Source: DASPOF01 sp035626155 (lineage in GTDB: Bacteria > Desulfobacterota > Binatia > Binatales > Binataceae). Taken from it: DNA of 22,751 nucleotides. The stretch spans positions 1 to 22,751 of the forward strand of contig DASPOF010000101.1 in assembly GCA_035626155.1 (NCBI GenBank), given 5' to 3'. How positions within the stretch are numbered: position 1 is the stretch's first letter; each line of letters begins with the position of its first letter. This document shows, in pieces, positions 20,666 to 22,751 of this stretch. The notes beneath the pieces are model-generated. The model did not search any database. It was not told where the DNA came from and worked only from the letters and a program-made list of their open reading frames with translations. The position numbers were made by a program, and so were the translations under genes.

Positions 20666-22751
20666 TGTCGCGCCGCGTCACGCTGAGTCTCGGAATCGAG
20701 GGCGCCACCCGCGACGTGACCGTCGTTATTCCCGACGACGAGCCGACTCCCTGGCAGTGGGGCGACCGATTTGAGATCGTGGGCCGGCCCACTCCGCGCG
20801 TGGACGGGCCCGTCAAGGCCACCGGGGTTGCGCGCTACAGTTACGATGTCGATCTGCCCGGGATGCTGTACGGCGCGATTCTCAGAAGCCCGCATCCGCA
20901 CGCCCGGGTCCGCCGTCTCGATCTCTCAGCGGCGAGCCGGCTTGCGGGGGTGCGCGCGGCGATCTCGATGGGCGTACGCGAGGTGCGGTTCGCCGGCCAG
21001 GAAGTAGCCGCGCTCGCCGCGGTCAGCTCGGACATCGCCGCTGATGCGCTCAAGCTGATCGACGTCGATTATGAACCGCTTGCGTTCGTAGCCGACATGG
21101 ATCTCGCCGCATCGGATTCGGCGCCGCGGGTATTCGAGGGGCGCTTAAACGTCGGCAAGTCCAGCTCGTCGGGTACGGGCGATACCGAGCACGCGCTCGC
21201 GAGCGCCGCGGTCGTGCACGAGGCCACCTATACGACCGCGGTGCAGACCCACGTTTCGCTCGAGACGCATGGCGCGGTGGCGCGATGGGACGGCGATTCG
21301 CTCACCGTCTGGTGCTCGACTCAGGCGATATTCGGCGTGCGCGACGATCTCGCGGTTTATTTCAACCTTCCTCCCGAGAAAGTCCGCGTTATCTGCGAGT
21401 ACCTCGGCGGCGGCTTCGGCTCGAAACTCGGCAGCGGCCCGGAAATCGTGATCGCATCGCGGCTTGCGAAAGCGGCTGGCGCTCCGGTCAAGCTGATGCT
21501 TTCGCGCGACTGCGAGCACATCGCGACCGGCAACCGCCCCAACTCCGAGCAGAAGGTCAGGCTCGGGGCGGACCGCGACGGCACTTTGACCGCTATCGAT
21601 CTCGTGGAGCGCGGCAGCGGCGGAATTGGCGGCGGTTCCGGCAGCGCGGGGCCGTTCCGATCGATCTACCGATGCCCGAATATTCGCACCCAGGAGACGA
21701 ACGTCTTCATCAATGCGGGTCCGTCGGCGCCGATGCGCGCACCGGGATGGCCGCAGGGATGTTTCGCGCTGGAACTCGCGATGGACGAGCTTGCGCGCAA
21801 GCTCAAGATTGATCGGCTCGAATTGCGCCGTCGCAACAATGTCCATCCAGTGCGTGCGGTTGAGTTCGAACTTGGCGCGCGCGCCTTTGGGTGGGCCGGG
21901 AAGAGCGCAGCGAAAAAGCTCAACGGCCCGATTCGGCGCGGAATCGGCGTGGCCGGCTCCGGGTGGCCCGGGACCGGCATCTCGGGTCCGGAGGCGCTCG
22001 CGATCGCGCGCCGCGACGGCCGCGTCGAGGTGCGTATTGGCACCCAGGACATCGGCACGGGCACCCGGACGATCATCGCGATGGTGGCGGCGGAAGAACT
22101 GGGCATCCCGCTCGAGCAGGTCGTGTGCGAAATCGGCGATACCCGCTACCCGTTCTCGGTTCCTTCGGGCGGCAGCCTCACTGTACCATCGACCGCGCCG
22201 GCCGTGCGCCAGGCTGCCTCTCATCTGAAGGAGAAGCTCTTCCGGATCGCGGCGCCTCTGCTCGGCGCGGAGCCGGGCGACCTCGAAACGCGTGGCGGCG
22301 TCATCCGCGTCCGATTCGATTCCTCGCGCGCGCTCAAGTTCGCCGACGTATGCCGCCGAATTCCCGGCGACTCGATCTCCGCGCAGGGCGAACGCGTGAT
22401 GAACTACGAGGGCTTTTACAACCAGCAGGGCGGATGCCAATTCGCCGAGGTCGAAGTCGATGTTGAGACCGGGATCGTGCGCGTTCTCAAGGTGGTCGCG
22501 GTTCACGACGCGGGCCGCATCATCGACCCGCTCACCGCGCGCAACCAGATCAACGGCGGGGTCCTGATGGGCGTCGGGTACGCGCTTTTCGAAGCTCGCA
22601 GGATGGATCCGCAGACCGGGCTGATGGTCAATCCGACCATGGATGATTACAAGCTGGTCGGCCCGCTCGACGTTCCCGAAATTGAAGTGATGTTCGTCGA
22701 GGTTGCCAACGGGTACAACAACACCGGCTCGATCGGCCTGGGCGAGGCGGC
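20665..22751 (+). CDS. Molybdenum-binding subunit of a periplasmic hydroxylase (3' end outside window)
   Basis: This large subunit (696 codons visible, no stop reached) is of the PaoC/YagR-like aldehyde/xanthine oxidoreductase class. It starts at the ATG overlapping the 2Fe-2S gene stop and opens with FEIVGRPTPRVDGPVKATG. The molybdopterin-binding GGGFGSK is at residues 248-254, the MRAPGWPQGCFALELAMDELA block follows, then GTQDIGTGTRTIIAMVAAEELG and GDTRYPFSVPSGGS. The catalytic-Glu motif GLGEA lies at the window's last bases, with the Glu at about residue 694. There is no own signal peptide, so export would be by hitchhiking on the Tat-carrying small subunit. The early region between IVGRP and the GQEVAALAAV strand is shorter than usual. 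No FAD subunit gene is present between the two. Confidence 0.92.
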   Translation, partial: MSRRVTLSLGIEGATRDVTVVIPDDEPTPWQWGDRFEIVGRPTPRVDGPVKATGVARYSYDVDLPGMLYGAILRSPHPHARVRRLDLSAASRLAGVRAAISMGVREVRFAGQEVAALAAVSSDIAADALKLIDVDYEPLAFVADMDLAASDSAPRVFEGRLNVGKSSSSGTGDTEHALASAAVVHEATYTTAVQTHVSLETHGAVARWDGDSLTVWCSTQAIFGVRDDLAVYFNLPPEKVRVICEYLGGGFGSKLGSGPEIVIASRLAKAAGAPVKLMLSRDCEHIATGNRPNSEQKVRLGADRDGTLTAIDLVERGSGGIGGGSGSAGPFRSIYRCPNIRTQETNVFINAGPSAPMRAPGWPQGCFALELAMDELARKLKIDRLELRRRNNVHPVRAVEFELGARAFGWAGKSAAKKLNGPIRRGIGVAGSGWPGTGISGPEALAIARRDGRVEVRIGTQDIGTGTRTIIAMVAAEELGIPLEQVVCEIGDTRYPFSVPSGGSLTVPSTAPAVRQAASHLKEKLFRIAAPLLGAEPGDLETRGGVIRVRFDSSRALKFADVCRRIPGDSISAQGERVMNYEGFYNQQGGCQFAEVEVDVETGIVRVLKVVAVHDAGRIIDPLTARNQINGGVLMGVGYALFEARRMDPQTGLMVNPTMDDYKLVGPLDVPEIEVMFVEVANGYNNTGSIGLGEA

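Overview
This is a GC-rich bacterial chromosomal window made mostly of housekeeping genes, with a more variable right end. Gene content and order (rbfA-truB-rpsO-pnp-M16 peptidase-dut, then a purine block using the separate PurS/PurQ/PurL form of FGAM synthetase) and a strong preference for G/C-ending codons fit a Gram-negative soil or groundwater lineage near the deltaproteobacterial/Desulfobacterota-Binatota radiation. That placement is an inference from style, not a phylogeny. There are no tRNA or rRNA genes, no CRISPR array, and no transposase or integrase.

Left part (1-7483, mainly + strand). The window opens inside rbfA, then truB. A strong hairpin separates truB from a small convergent His-rich lipoprotein gene. 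After a structured intergenic region with a candidate promoter come rpsO, pnp and an M16 zinc peptidase. Two hairpins follow the peptidase. A small, more A+T-rich islet with two unrecognised genes then sits before dut.

Middle (7484-14647, + strand). A long imperfect inverted repeat precedes purB. purC, purS, purQ, purL and purF follow; from purS to purF every junction overlaps (ATGA, ATGA, then an 8-base overlap), so the last four genes are probably translationally coupled. Together they cover the FGAR-amidation, SAICAR-synthetase, adenylosuccinate-lyase and PRPP-amidotransferase steps of purine synthesis. purC and purS are given non-ATG starts on the basis of their Shine-Dalgarno sequences.

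Right part (14713-22751). On the minus strand, an ECF sigma factor, its zinc-finger anti-sigma factor and a lone WtpB/ModB-type molybdate/tungstate permease form one apparent operon, preceded by a textbook ECF-type promoter (GGAACAT-N16-GTTTTA). On the plus strand come a truncated, degenerate DUF692/MNIO-family remnant, a GNAT acyltransferase, two small membrane proteins, a Tat-exported 2Fe-2S subunit and the molybdenum-binding subunit of a periplasmic molybdenum hydroxylase. The last gene is cut by the window end just after its catalytic Glu motif. The most interesting signals are the orphan Mo/W permease inside a sigma/anti-sigma operon a few kb from a molybdoenzyme, the coupling of the hydroxylase to a novel membrane protein, the MNIO remnant, and several structured intergenic elements.
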